A stretch of 12,083 bases of DNA from Clostridiales bacterium UBA3680. Lineage in GTDB: Bacteria; Bacillota; Clostridia; Lachnospirales; CAG-274. The position numbers and the translations under genes were made by a program. Positions within the stretch are counted from its first letter, which is position 1. Each line of letters starts with the position of its first letter. The notes beneath the pieces are model-generated. The model did no database searches. It was given only the letters and a program-made list of their open reading frames with translations, and was not told the DNA's origin. The stretch lies in the NCBI GenBank assembly GCA_002372875.1, contig DFJD01000069.1, positions 1-12,083 on the forward strand. Direction: 5' to 3'. Shown piece by piece: positions 1-6,264 of the stretch.

Positions 1-1316
1 ACGGAAAGACCGCAAGCATTTGTTATATTATTTCCGACTCTGTTATATTTTACCGCCGAGAGTATACAGTCTTTAAGTGCAGAAGATTCGGGAGTCCCCA
101 AGTTATTTGCAAGGCTTGCAAGGTCTATCTGATCTATGGAAGAAGATCTTGAAAACTCCTTTGCCGCTTTTCTTGCCTTTGAAACTCTTGCAAAATCGGT
201 TGCGTTAAGCTCCGAGGTTTTTTTAGCAAAATTGTTAAATACAGGCGGAAATGTTTTTTCAAGCTCTGCAAGGTCAGTTACCGAAAGGGTGGTTCCCTGG
301 CCCGGGCATGAGCGTGCACAGGCGGAAACAAAATCATCACATATTTGTTTGCCTAAATCAACCGTATCCATGGAGGTATCTGAGGCAAGGTTTGTGAGAA
401 AATTTGTGTAATACCAACCAAGGCCGGGCTCCGTTTCTTCGCTTGCCACAAGGTAATCGGCGTATTTTGTGAGCATAAGGGCATTTTCGGCAGTTGCCAT
501 AAGGCAGGCATCAAAACCTATCATATCAAATTTTGTATTTGCGGCGGAAAGAGCATTGTTAATGTCAACAAGAGACATTGAATCGCTTTCTTTATGTGTT
601 TGGTCGTAACCGAAGCCGGATATTGAGCCGCCGCCGTGATCCCAAAAAATAAGAAGTTTTCTGTTTGCGGGATAGTTTTTATTACAGTAGTTTATAAAGC
701 TTGTAAGTGTATTGGGATCTGTCAAAGAGGCATTACCCTCGTTTTTGGAAAGACAGGTCATAGCCCCGTTTTCAATTTTGTATATCTGATTTTGAGAGGA
801 GCTTATACCGTTTGTTTTCCAAGAGGAGCAGCCACCTGTGTAAACTATTATGTTTAGTTTGTTGTTTATTGTGGCATTTGCCATTTCCTTTAGGTCATTT
901 GTTGCCATTCCGTATTTTGACTCAAGGTCGGTGCCGCACAGATAGACCATCATAGTAACCGTATCACGGCCTCCGCCGAGTATTTCGGTATATCTTTCTC
1001 TTGTGCCCTCCGCAGTGGAAGTATTTATTTTTCCGTTGTTGTTAAGACCTTCACTCCAACCTGTGGAAGCATCCGAAATGGAGGATAAGGAGCCAAGGTG
1101 TGATATAAGAGAACCGGAGTTTTGAGTATTGCCCGAACCTCCGCCGCCGAAGAGGACATACAAAATCATAAGAATAATAACTATTGCACTGCCTCCGCCG
1201 GCACCTTTTGCTATTTTTGAGCCACCACGGCCACCGCCTGATGTGGAGCCTGTTTTTCCGAGACCAAATCCCGAGCCGGTTACATTTTTCCTTCTTGCTG
1301 TAGGTCTGTCAGCCAT
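1..1316 (-). CDS. Clostripain-family (peptidase C11) cysteine protease, membrane-anchored, 3' end outside window
   Basis: This frame is open from the ATG at 1316 to the left window edge, giving 438 visible residues with no stop seen. It has a strong GGAGG ribosome site 6 nt before the start. The C11/clostripain signature is clear: a YLCGTDLES segment at residues 125-133, the catalytic His227 in WDHGGG, and the catalytic Cys271 in GFDACLMAT. The N-terminus is basic and Gly/Ser-rich (MADRPTARRKNVTG, then glycine runs to about residue 43). A hydrophobic stretch at about 44-56 follows, then a Gly/Ser/Asn-rich linker to about 118. By the positive-inside rule this suggests a cytoplasmic tail, one membrane anchor and an extracytoplasmic protease domain; that topology is inference. 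Clostripain relatives cleave after Arg or Lys, but specificity cannot be judged here. It is divergent from the DUF1294 gene. Confidence 0.88.
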   Translation of the reverse strand, partial: MADRPTARRKNVTGSGFGLGKTGSTSGGGRGGSKIAKGAGGGSAIVIILMILYVLFGGGGSGNTQNSGSLISHLGSLSSISDASTGWSEGLNNNGKINTSTAEGTRERYTEILGGGRDTVTMMVYLCGTDLESKYGMATNDLKEMANATINNKLNIIVYTGGCSSWKTNGISSSQNQIYKIENGAMTCLSKNEGNASLTDPNTLTSFINYCNKNYPANRKLLIFWDHGGGSISGFGYDQTHKESDSMSLVDINNALSAANTKFDMIGFDACLMATAENALMLTKYADYLVASEETEPGLGWYYTNFLTNLASDTSMDTVDLGKQICDDFVSACARSCPGQGTTLSVTDLAELEKTFPPVFNNFAKKTSELNATDFARVSKARKAAKEFSRSSSIDQIDLASLANNLGTPESSALKDCILSAVKYNRVGNNITNACGLS

Positions 1317-1329
1317 AATTACCTCCATC

Positions 1330-1358
1330 TTTAAATTTAACTGATTATATGATATAAT
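1330..1358 (+). promoter_or_regulatory. Candidate promoter for the DUF1294 gene
   Basis: A perfect TATAAT at 1353-1358 lies 17 bp downstream of TTTAAA at 1330-1335, a 4/6 match to TTGACA. The predicted transcription start is near 1365, about 26 nt before the ATG at 1391. This is a consensus match only. Confidence 0.5.
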
Positions 1359-1372
1359 ACCTCGCAGAAAAA
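1344..1372 (-). promoter_or_regulatory. Candidate divergent promoter for the clostripain-family gene
   Basis: The complement carries TATAAT at 1349-1344, facing the plus-strand -10 box across only 3 bp. The region where a -35 is expected (about 1372-1367) reads TTTTTC on the minus strand, which is weak. Transcription would start near 1337, about 21 nt before the ATG at 1316. The two promoters would overlap, so polymerase could occupy only one at a time. Confidence 0.35.
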
Positions 1373-1384
1373 ATTTTGCGAGGT
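1359..1384. repeat. Perfect 8-bp inverted repeat between divergent genes (possible operator)
   Basis: ACCTCGCA at 1359-1366 is matched exactly by TGCGAGGT at 1377-1384. Two more A-T pairs are possible inside after one G-T pair. The left arm abuts the plus-strand -10 box, and the right arm contains the probable ribosome site (GAGG, 1380-1383) of the DUF1294 gene. No T-run follows on either strand, so it is not a typical intrinsic terminator. If transcription starts near 1365 the left arm is mostly untranscribed, which favours a DNA operator over an RNA hairpin. Confidence 0.5.
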
Positions 1385-1390
1385 ATTAGA

Positions 1391-1682
1391 ATGCTTTTAA
1401 AAATAATAATATGCTATTTTGTATTTATAAACTTTGTCGCTTTTACTCTTTACGGAATTGACAAGAGCAAAGCAAAAATGAGAAAAAGAAGAATACCGGA
1501 AAAAACACTTATTTTTGTATCCTTTATAGGAGGCTGTATAGGTGCCTTTACGGGTATGTATTTTTTTTCATCACAAAACAAGACACATTAAATTTATTGT
1601 TTTGATACCCTTAAGTATTGCAATATATGGGGTGCTTGTTGTTTACCTGTTATGGAAATATCAGTATGCCTTACCCCAATAA
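1391..1682 (+). CDS. DUF1294 family small membrane protein, frameshifted in a T8 run
   Basis: The first part (ATG 1391, GAGG ribosome site 7 nt upstream) shows a transmembrane helix at residues 3-22, the family hallmark GIDKSKAK (22-29), RRIPEKTL (33-40), and a second helix ending in GMYFF (55-59). In this frame it stops at 1589-1591. Removing one T from the eight at 1561-1568 continues the protein as HHKTRHIKF, the expected family sequence, followed by a third hydrophobic helix and a stop at 1680-1682. The restored length is about 96 residues, usual for the family. The last 22 nt overlap the 3' end of proS on the other strand. A TTG at 1376 would add five residues but is less well placed. 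Function unknown. The break may be a sequencing error, a recent mutation or a slippage site. Confidence 0.8.
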
Positions 1683-3091
1683 ACCATTGTTTTTGCCTTT
1701 TTTCCGCAACATACGCACTTGTCGGATATTTCTTCCTGTTCAAAGGGCATACAACGTGAAGTTGCCGTTGTGTCCTCTTTTATTTTTGTTTCGCAAGCCT
1801 CATCACCGCACCACATTGCCTTTATGAAGCCCGGCTTGTTTTTGACGATATTACAAAATTCATCATAATCCTTTGCCGTGTAGGTGTGTGCATCTCTATG
1901 CTCCTTTGCCTTTGTATAAAGGTCTTTTTGAATGCTTTCAAGTGTTTCGGAAACGCTGTTTTCAAGGTCGTCAAGGTTTACGGGTATTTTTTCTCCGGTG
2001 TCTCTTCTAGCAAGCACACACATTCCCGCTTCTATATCCTTAGGACCTATCTCTATACGCAGGGGAACACCCTTCATTTCATACTCGCTGAATTTCCAAC
2101 CCGGAGTTTTATCGGAAATATCAAGGCCCACTCTGAAATCGGAAAGTCTCTGTTTAAGCTCTTGAGCCTTTTCGATAACTCCGGGCTTTTTCTGTGCTAT
2201 GGGAACTATAATGACTTGTGTGGGAGCTATGGCAGGCGGAAGAACAAGTCCGTTGTCATCTCCGTGAACCATTATTATAGCACCGATAATTCTTGTAGAC
2301 ATACCCCAGCTTGTTTGATGAACATACGCAAGTTTGTTTTCTTTGTCGGTGTACTGTATGTCATAAGCCTTTGCAAAGCCGTCGCCGAAATTGTGGCTTG
2401 TGCCGGATTGAAGTGCTTTTCCGTCATGCATGAGGGCTTCTATTGTATATGTGGAGTTTGCACCCGCAAATTTTTCTTTATTGGTCTTTTTGCCTTTTAT
2501 CACAGGTATGGCAAGTACCTGTTCACAAAAATCGGAATAGAGGTTGAGCATCTGTATGGTTCTTTCCTCTGCATCCTCCTCTGTAGCATGGGCGGTATGA
2601 CCTTCCTGCCATAAAAATTCCATAGAACGAAGGAATGGTCTGGTGGTTTTTTCCCATCTTACTACCGAACACCACTGATTATAAAGCTTTGGAAGATCTC
2701 TGTAGGATTGAACTATCGTGGAATAGAGATCGCAGAAAAGTGTTTCGGAGGTAGGCCTTACGCAAAGTCTTTCCTGAAGTTTTTCTCCGCCACCGTGGGT
2801 TACCCATGCAACCTCGGGGGCAAAACCTTCAACGTGATCTTTTTCTTTTTGTAAAAGACTTTCGGGAATGAACAAGGGCATGTAAACATTTTCAACCCCT
2901 GTTTCTTTAAATCTTTTGTCAAGCTCTCTTTGTATGTTTTCCCAAATAGCATAGCCGTTTGGTCTTATTACCATACAACCTTTAACCTTTGAATAGTTTA
3001 CAAGTTCGGCTTTTTTTACTATATCGGTATACCATTGTGCAAAATCCTCATCTCTTGAGGTTATTGCCGTTACAAGTTTATCTTTTGCCAT
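1661..3091 (-). CDS. proS: Prolyl-tRNA synthetase, short eukaryote/archaeal-like type without the bacterial editing insertion
   Basis: Class II aminoacyl-tRNA synthetase of 476 residues that charges tRNA-Pro in the cytoplasm. Motif 1 lies at about 45-76 (GYAIWENI to VYMPLFIP), the substrate loop RPTSETLF at 112-119, motif 2 from Arg145 to Glu163 (VVRWEKTTRPFLRSMEF), and motif 3 at about 263-290 (GMSTRIIGAI, HGDDNGLVLPP). The anticodon-binding domain follows, then a C-terminal domain with Cys428, 433, 447, 459, 461 and 462, as in the zinc-associated tail of this subtype. The long bacterial form has an editing insertion of about 180 residues between motifs 2 and 3; here the gap is too short to hold it, so clearance of Ala-tRNA-Pro probably relies on a free-standing deacylase elsewhere. 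The start is supported by AAAGGAG upstream. It follows tRNA-Arg with a 77-nt gap and no clear promoter or T-box. Confidence 0.96.
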   Translation of the reverse strand: MAKDKLVTAITSRDEDFAQWYTDIVKKAELVNYSKVKGCMVIRPNGYAIWENIQRELDKRFKETGVENVYMPLFIPESLLQKEKDHVEGFAPEVAWVTHGGGEKLQERLCVRPTSETLFCDLYSTIVQSYRDLPKLYNQWCSVVRWEKTTRPFLRSMEFLWQEGHTAHATEEDAEERTIQMLNLYSDFCEQVLAIPVIKGKKTNKEKFAGANSTYTIEALMHDGKALQSGTSHNFGDGFAKAYDIQYTDKENKLAYVHQTSWGMSTRIIGAIIMVHGDDNGLVLPPAIAPTQVIIVPIAQKKPGVIEKAQELKQRLSDFRVGLDISDKTPGWKFSEYEMKGVPLRIEIGPKDIEAGMCVLARRDTGEKIPVNLDDLENSVSETLESIQKDLYTKAKEHRDAHTYTAKDYDEFCNIVKNKPGFIKAMWCGDEACETKIKEDTTATSRCMPFEQEEISDKCVCCGKKAKTMVYWGKAY

Positions 3092-3115
3092 TATACATAA
3101 TTCTCCTTTTTTACA

Positions 3116-3156
3116 GACTCTTTAAATTGCCGTAGATTAATTGATCGGCGTGAGTC
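3116..3156 (-). other. Nested inverted repeats between tRNA-Arg and proS
   Basis: An outer 5-bp arm pair (GACTC at 3116-3120, GAGTC at 3152-3156) encloses an inner 4-bp pair (GCCG at 3129-3132, CGGC at 3146-3149). The stem is interrupted and no U-run follows on the minus strand, so terminator activity is unlikely. It could be a processing or leader structure. The 77-nt gap shows no T-box consensus. Confidence 0.25.
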
Positions 3157-3168
3157 CTTTAATAATAA

Positions 3169-3240
3169 TGCATCCCGGGGGAATTGAACCCCCATTACCC
3201 GGTTCGGAGCCAAGCGTCTTATCCATTGGACTAGGGATGC
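3169..3240 (-). tRNA. tRNA-Arg (anticodon CCG)
   Basis: On the minus strand a 72-nt cloverleaf can be drawn. The acceptor stem is GCATCCC/GGGATGC with discriminator A. A short D stem follows, then an anticodon stem with two G-U pairs and loop CTCCGAA (3209-3203), which places anticodon CCG at 3207-3205. The T arm is GGGGG-TTCAATT-CCCCC. The D-loop GGA and the C at anticodon position 35 fit arginine identity. CCA is not encoded, so it must be added after transcription. The first 10 nt overlap the end of the upstream peptidase gene in the same orientation, which suggests RNase P cleaves it from a longer transcript unless it has its own promoter inside the peptidase gene. Confidence 0.95.
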
Positions 3241-4172
3241 ATACCTTTTAATCCGTATTCACTCCTTGCCGACTTAACGGCATTGGCTATTGCTTTCTCC
3301 GTGACGTATGCGGCCATTGTGCCTGCGGCATTTATATCGGCTTTTACATCTCCCACGCTTAATGCATAAATGCTGTCACCGTCTGCCATGGTGTTAACGG
3401 GATTGATTGCTCTTGCATAGCCGTTATGTGCCATAGAAGCTATTTTTGTAAGCTCGGTCTTGTTAAAAAGTCCGTTTGTTATAACGGCACCTATTGTTGT
3501 GTTTGTGTTCCAAAGGGATGATTGAATACCATAAAGCTCCTCTTCGGATGAAGAAAAATCGTTTTTATCTTCACTTAAAAGGCCGGCAATTTTTTTACCG
3601 TCTTCAAATATATCACCAAGTGCGTTTACAACAATTATCGCACCTATTTTAAGTTCTCCGTGCTCCACGGCATAAATACCTATACCGGATTTCATGGCAC
3701 GCTCCATACCTTTTATTTTACCTACGGAAGCTCCTGTTCCTGCTCCGTTGTTGCCTCTTAGAGGAATGTTTTTTTCGCTGTCAACACAGGCTGCATACCC
3801 CATTTCTCTGTCGGGGCGTATGGAAGCGCTTCCTACGGATAAATCGAAAATGCAACTCTGACAAACAAGGGGAACATTTGCAAAGCCTGTCGGCAGTCCT
3901 ATGCCGTTTTGCTCAAGGTATTGCATAACTCCGGCGGAAGCATCAAGACCGAAAGCAGAGCCTCCGCTTAGAACAAGGGCGTGTATTTTTTGTGCATCGC
4001 TTACGGGAAACAGAAGAGGGGTCTCCCTTGAGGCAGGGCCTCCTCCTCTTATATCCACACCTGCACACATTCCGTCCTCTTTAATTATTACAGTAACTCC
4101 AGTTGCGTTTTTTTTGTCGGAAAAGTTACCTATCCTGAAATCACCTATATCGGTTATATCTATCTCTTTCAT
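3231..4172 (-). CDS. P1 family (DmpA/S58-like) N-terminal-nucleophile peptidase
   Basis: Protein of 313 residues with the P1/DmpA (MEROPS S58) pattern: RGGGPASRETPLL (42-54), VLSGGSAFGLDA (67-78), GNNGAGTGASVGK (140-152), IGAIIVVNALGDIFE (176-190), then NTNTTIGAVITN (222-233). Family members self-cleave to expose a Ser or Thr nucleophile; here the likely site is Asn224|Thr225, inferred by alignment to DmpA from memory. Later family features are MAHNGYARAINPV (247-259) and DGDSIYAL (264-271). Relatives are aminopeptidases on small peptides or beta-peptides; the substrate here is unknown and no signal peptide is seen. The frame extends 20 residues upstream, but the ATG at 4172 fits the family start and overlaps the preceding stop as TAATG, so translation is probably coupled. 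Its stop lies inside tRNA-Arg. Confidence 0.9.
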   Translation of the reverse strand: MKEIDITDIGDFRIGNFSDKKNATGVTVIIKEDGMCAGVDIRGGGPASRETPLLFPVSDAQKIHALVLSGGSAFGLDASAGVMQYLEQNGIGLPTGFANVPLVCQSCIFDLSVGSASIRPDREMGYAACVDSEKNIPLRGNNGAGTGASVGKIKGMERAMKSGIGIYAVEHGELKIGAIIVVNALGDIFEDGKKIAGLLSEDKNDFSSSEEELYGIQSSLWNTNTTIGAVITNGLFNKTELTKIASMAHNGYARAINPVNTMADGDSIYALSVGDVKADINAAGTMAAYVTEKAIANAVKSARSEYGLKGMHP

Positions 4173-4792
4173 TATTTTGTGACCGGCTCCGTGGTATGAG
4201 CGGGATCCATTGAATCCATATCTATATACCATTTTCCGTCCGTAAGGAAGATATTAAAGTCGGATTCCGTTTCCTGAGCCATTACCTTTACATTTAGTTT
4301 AAGATGTTTTACCGCATCTATTGTAAGTTCTTCCATTCCGAAAGACTCTTTAAGAGCGTTTTCAATTTCCTTGATGGCATCTGAAGAAAGATCTTCGTCC
4401 GTTAAAACATCATACGACACTTCGCCGCCTGCATCGCCTATTTTTCTGAGCTCGGCAAAGTTGGGGTCGGCATCGGCAATGTTGTTCATATATTCGTAGA
4501 AAGAAGTCCTTGCTTCCTCTTCGGAAGAATACTCTCCGTTTTTCACAAGTTCGGATATTCCCTTGTCAACAATTGCATCAGGGAGCATCATTCCCGTTAT
4601 TTCTTCGCCTGTAGCCTTTCCGGTAAGCATTTTGGCAAAGTTGTCAAGTAAGGGTGTATAGTCGGGCTGTTCCGCCTTTGCTTCTTGTATATTTATATTT
4701 TCGCTTCCTGTGTTTGCGTTATTTGTGTTGTTAGCGGAACATCCGCAAAGAAGCAACGCCGTAAGCGCTCCTGCAAGTATAATTTTTTTCAT
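4172..4792 (-). CDS. Putative lipoprotein of unknown function
   Basis: Protein of 206 residues. The N-terminus has KK, a hydrophobic core and a lipobox-like LCGC ending at Cys18, so it is probably lipidated and held on the outer face of the membrane. A low-complexity Asn/Thr/Ser/Glu spacer (19-42) follows. The rest is an acidic globular domain with predicted helices, ending in DFNIFLTDGKWYIDMDS, a beta-hairpin ending reminiscent of small NTF2-like or DUF4878-type lipoproteins; I cannot assign a family. An AAGGGA ribosome site precedes the ATG. It begins 13 nt after hisE and its stop overlaps the peptidase start by one base, so it appears to be in the same transcript as the his genes. No known histidine role. 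Confidence 0.8.
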   Translation of the reverse strand: MKKIILAGALTALLLCGCSANNTNNANTGSENINIQEAKAEQPDYTPLLDNFAKMLTGKATGEEITGMMLPDAIVDKGISELVKNGEYSSEEEARTSFYEYMNNIADADPNFAELRKIGDAGGEVSYDVLTDEDLSSDAIKEIENALKESFGMEELTIDAVKHLKLNVKVMAQETESDFNIFLTDGKWYIDMDSMDPAHTTEPVTK

Positions 4793-4805
4793 ATCGGTTT
4801 TCCCT

Positions 4806-5165
4806 TCAGCTTATTTTACATTCGTCTGTTCTGTTTTCAGCTTTTCTTTTCGCTTCTTTTTCCACATTCATATTTTCTTTTTGACGTCTTTGAGTAAGCT
4901 CTTTGGCAACATCATCCCAGTTTAGTCCTCTTTGAGCCATTAAAACCTCCGTGTGGAAAATAAGGTCACATATTTCGCCTATAAGCTCTTCATCGTTATC
5001 ACCTTTTCCGGCAATTACGGTTTCGGTCGCTTCCTCGCCTATTTTTTTTAATATTTTATCCGTACCCTTTTTAAAAAGATATGAGGTGTAGGAACCTTCT
5101 CCGGGATTTTGCTGTCTGTTCTTTATAACGGCAAATTCCTCAGCAAGTGCTTCTCCTATATTCAT
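4806..5165 (-). CDS. hisE: Phosphoribosyl-ATP pyrophosphatase (HisE)
   Basis: Hydrolyses phosphoribosyl-ATP to phosphoribosyl-AMP and pyrophosphate, step 2 of histidine synthesis. The 119-residue protein belongs to the all-alpha MazG-like family and shows GSYTSYLFKKGTDKILKKIGEEATE (two adjoining helices) and the metal-binding ELIGEICDLIFHTEVLMA. The frame is open farther upstream to 5324, but that part overlaps hisI. The ATG at 5165, preceded by AAAGGAG, begins the family fold and sits 4 nt after the hisI stop. The last 15-20 residues are strongly charged (KEAKRKAENRTDE) and extend a little beyond the usual core. HisE is separate from HisI here, whereas many bacteria fuse them. Confidence 0.95.
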   Translation of the reverse strand: MNIGEALAEEFAVIKNRQQNPGEGSYTSYLFKKGTDKILKKIGEEATETVIAGKGDNDEELIGEICDLIFHTEVLMAQRGLNWDDVAKELTQRRQKENMNVEKEAKRKAENRTDECKIS

Positions 5166-5169
5166 TTTG

Positions 5170-5496
5170 TTATTCTCCTTTAAATTCTTCCGCTTTTCTG
5201 TAGAAACAGCTTCTGTTTCCGGTGTGACAGGCTGCTCCCTCCTGCTCGACAAGAAGAAGTAATGTGTCGGCATCACAATCGTAACGTATTTCTTTAACAT
5301 GCTGAAAACAACCCGAAGTCTCACCCTTTACCCAAAGAGACTGCCTTGAACGGCTGTAGTATGTGCCAAGCCCTGTTTTGAGGGTCATTTCGAAGGCTTC
5401 CTTATTCATATAGGCAAGCATAAGTACCTCTTTGTTTTCGTAATCTTGAACTATTGCCGGTATAAGACCGTCTTTGTTATATTTAAGCTCTGTCAA
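5170..5496 (-). CDS. hisI: Phosphoribosyl-AMP cyclohydrolase (HisI)
   Basis: Opens the adenine ring of phosphoribosyl-AMP, step 3 of the pathway. The 108-residue protein carries the whole signature: YYSRSRQSLWVKGETSG (46-62), metal-binding DCDAD with Asp73, Asp75 and Asp77 (Mg) and Cys74, then CHTG with Cys90 and SCFYR with Cys97, the expected zinc ligands. After GETSG this protein has Cys63, where His or Asn is more familiar to me, so an extra cysteine sits near the metal site. The start is TTG at 5496, with GGAG overlapping the end of hisF 9 nt upstream; a TTG start may hold its expression below that of its neighbours. It is 6 nt from hisF and 4 nt from hisE. Confidence 0.96.
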   Translation of the reverse strand: MTELKYNKDGLIPAIVQDYENKEVLMLAYMNKEAFEMTLKTGLGTYYSRSRQSLWVKGETSGCFQHVKEIRYDCDADTLLLLVEQEGAACHTGNRSCFYRKAEEFKGE

Positions 5497-5502
5497 AGAA
5501 AA

Positions 5503-6264
5503 TCACTCCAATCTGACGGGAACACCCTCGTCTTTTAGGTATTTTTTCAAATCTTTTATATCCAATTCTCTGTAGTGGAAAAGGCTTGCAGCAAGGGCTG
5601 CTTCGGCACATCCCTCTGTAAGAGCCTGTTTGAAATGTTCGGGAACTCCCGCACCTCCGGATGCTATTACCGGTATTTGAACGGCTTGGCTTATGGTTTT
5701 CGTCAGCTCTATATCATAACCTGCCTTTGTTCCGTCACAGTCCATGCTTGTAAGAAGAATTTCTCCTGCGCCTCTTTTTTCGGCTTCAATCGCCCATTCC
5801 ACCGCATCCTTTCCGGTGTTTACCCTTCCTCCGTTAAGATAAACGTCAAAGCCTCCGCCTTGTCGCCTTTTTGCATCTATGGCAACTACTACGCATTGGT
5901 TGCCAAATCGTTCGGCAGCTTCGTTTATAAGTTCGGGTCTTTTTAAGGCGGCACTGTTTACCGATATTTTATCGGCACCTGCCGAAAGTATTTTTCTGAA
6001 ATCTTCTATTGTGCGTATCCCGCCACCTACGGTGAGGGGAATAAACACCTGCTCGGCGGTTCTTGCCACAACATCGAGCATAATGCTCCTTGCATCCGAG
6101 GAGGCGGTTATATCAAGAAAGACTATTTCATCTGCTAATGATTTGTTGTAATAGGAGGCTATTTCTACGGGATCTCCCGTATCTTTTAAATTTACAAAAT
6201 TTACACCCTTAACAACTCGTCCGTTTTTAACGTCAAGACAGGGTATTATCCTCTTGGTGTGCAT
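5503..6264 (-). CDS. hisF: Imidazole glycerol phosphate synthase, cyclase subunit (HisF)
   Basis: A TIM-barrel enzyme of 253 residues that takes ammonia from HisH and converts PRFAR to imidazole glycerol phosphate and AICAR. The N-terminal KRIIPCLDVKNGRVVKG holds the catalytic Asp11, and VVVAIDAKR holds Asp130, both at their family positions. Phosphate-binding segments VGGGIRT (79-85) and ASGGAG in the C-terminal half are present. Its first 32 nt overlap the end of the YitT-family gene in another frame. An AAGGAA ribosome site lies inside that gene, about 10 nt before the ATG. HisH is encoded three genes upstream. Confidence 0.98.
   Translation of the reverse strand: MHTKRIIPCLDVKNGRVVKGVNFVNLKDTGDPVEIASYYNKSLADEIVFLDITASSDARSIMLDVVARTAEQVFIPLTVGGGIRTIEDFRKILSAGADKISVNSAALKRPELINEAAERFGNQCVVVAIDAKRRQGGGFDVYLNGGRVNTGKDAVEWAIEAEKRGAGEILLTSMDCDGTKAGYDIELTKTISQAVQIPVIASGGAGVPEHFKQALTEGCAEAALAASLFHYRELDIKDLKKYLKDEGVPVRLE

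Noticed and set aside
1359..1384. Intrinsic terminator
   Set aside because: The stem is not followed by a T-run on either strand and lies between divergent starts, not after a gene.
1886..2614. Long plus-strand open frame of 242 codons
   Set aside because: It lies wholly antisense to proS, is Cys/Phe/Leu-rich as expected from reverse reading, and has no family motif.
3092..3168. T-box or riboswitch before proS
   Set aside because: The gap is too short and lacks the T-box consensus; only weak nested repeats are present.
3169..3240. tRNA-Arg as an integration site for a mobile element
   Set aside because: No integrase, no duplicated tRNA end and no foreign-looking genes occur nearby in the window.
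4173..4232. Twenty-residue N-terminal extension of the P1 peptidase
   Set aside because: It overlaps the lipoprotein 3' end; the TAATG-coupled ATG at 4172 matches the usual family start.
5166..5324. Upstream extension of hisE within its open frame
   Set aside because: It overlaps hisI in another frame and does not resemble HisE; the ATG at 5165 has a proper ribosome site.
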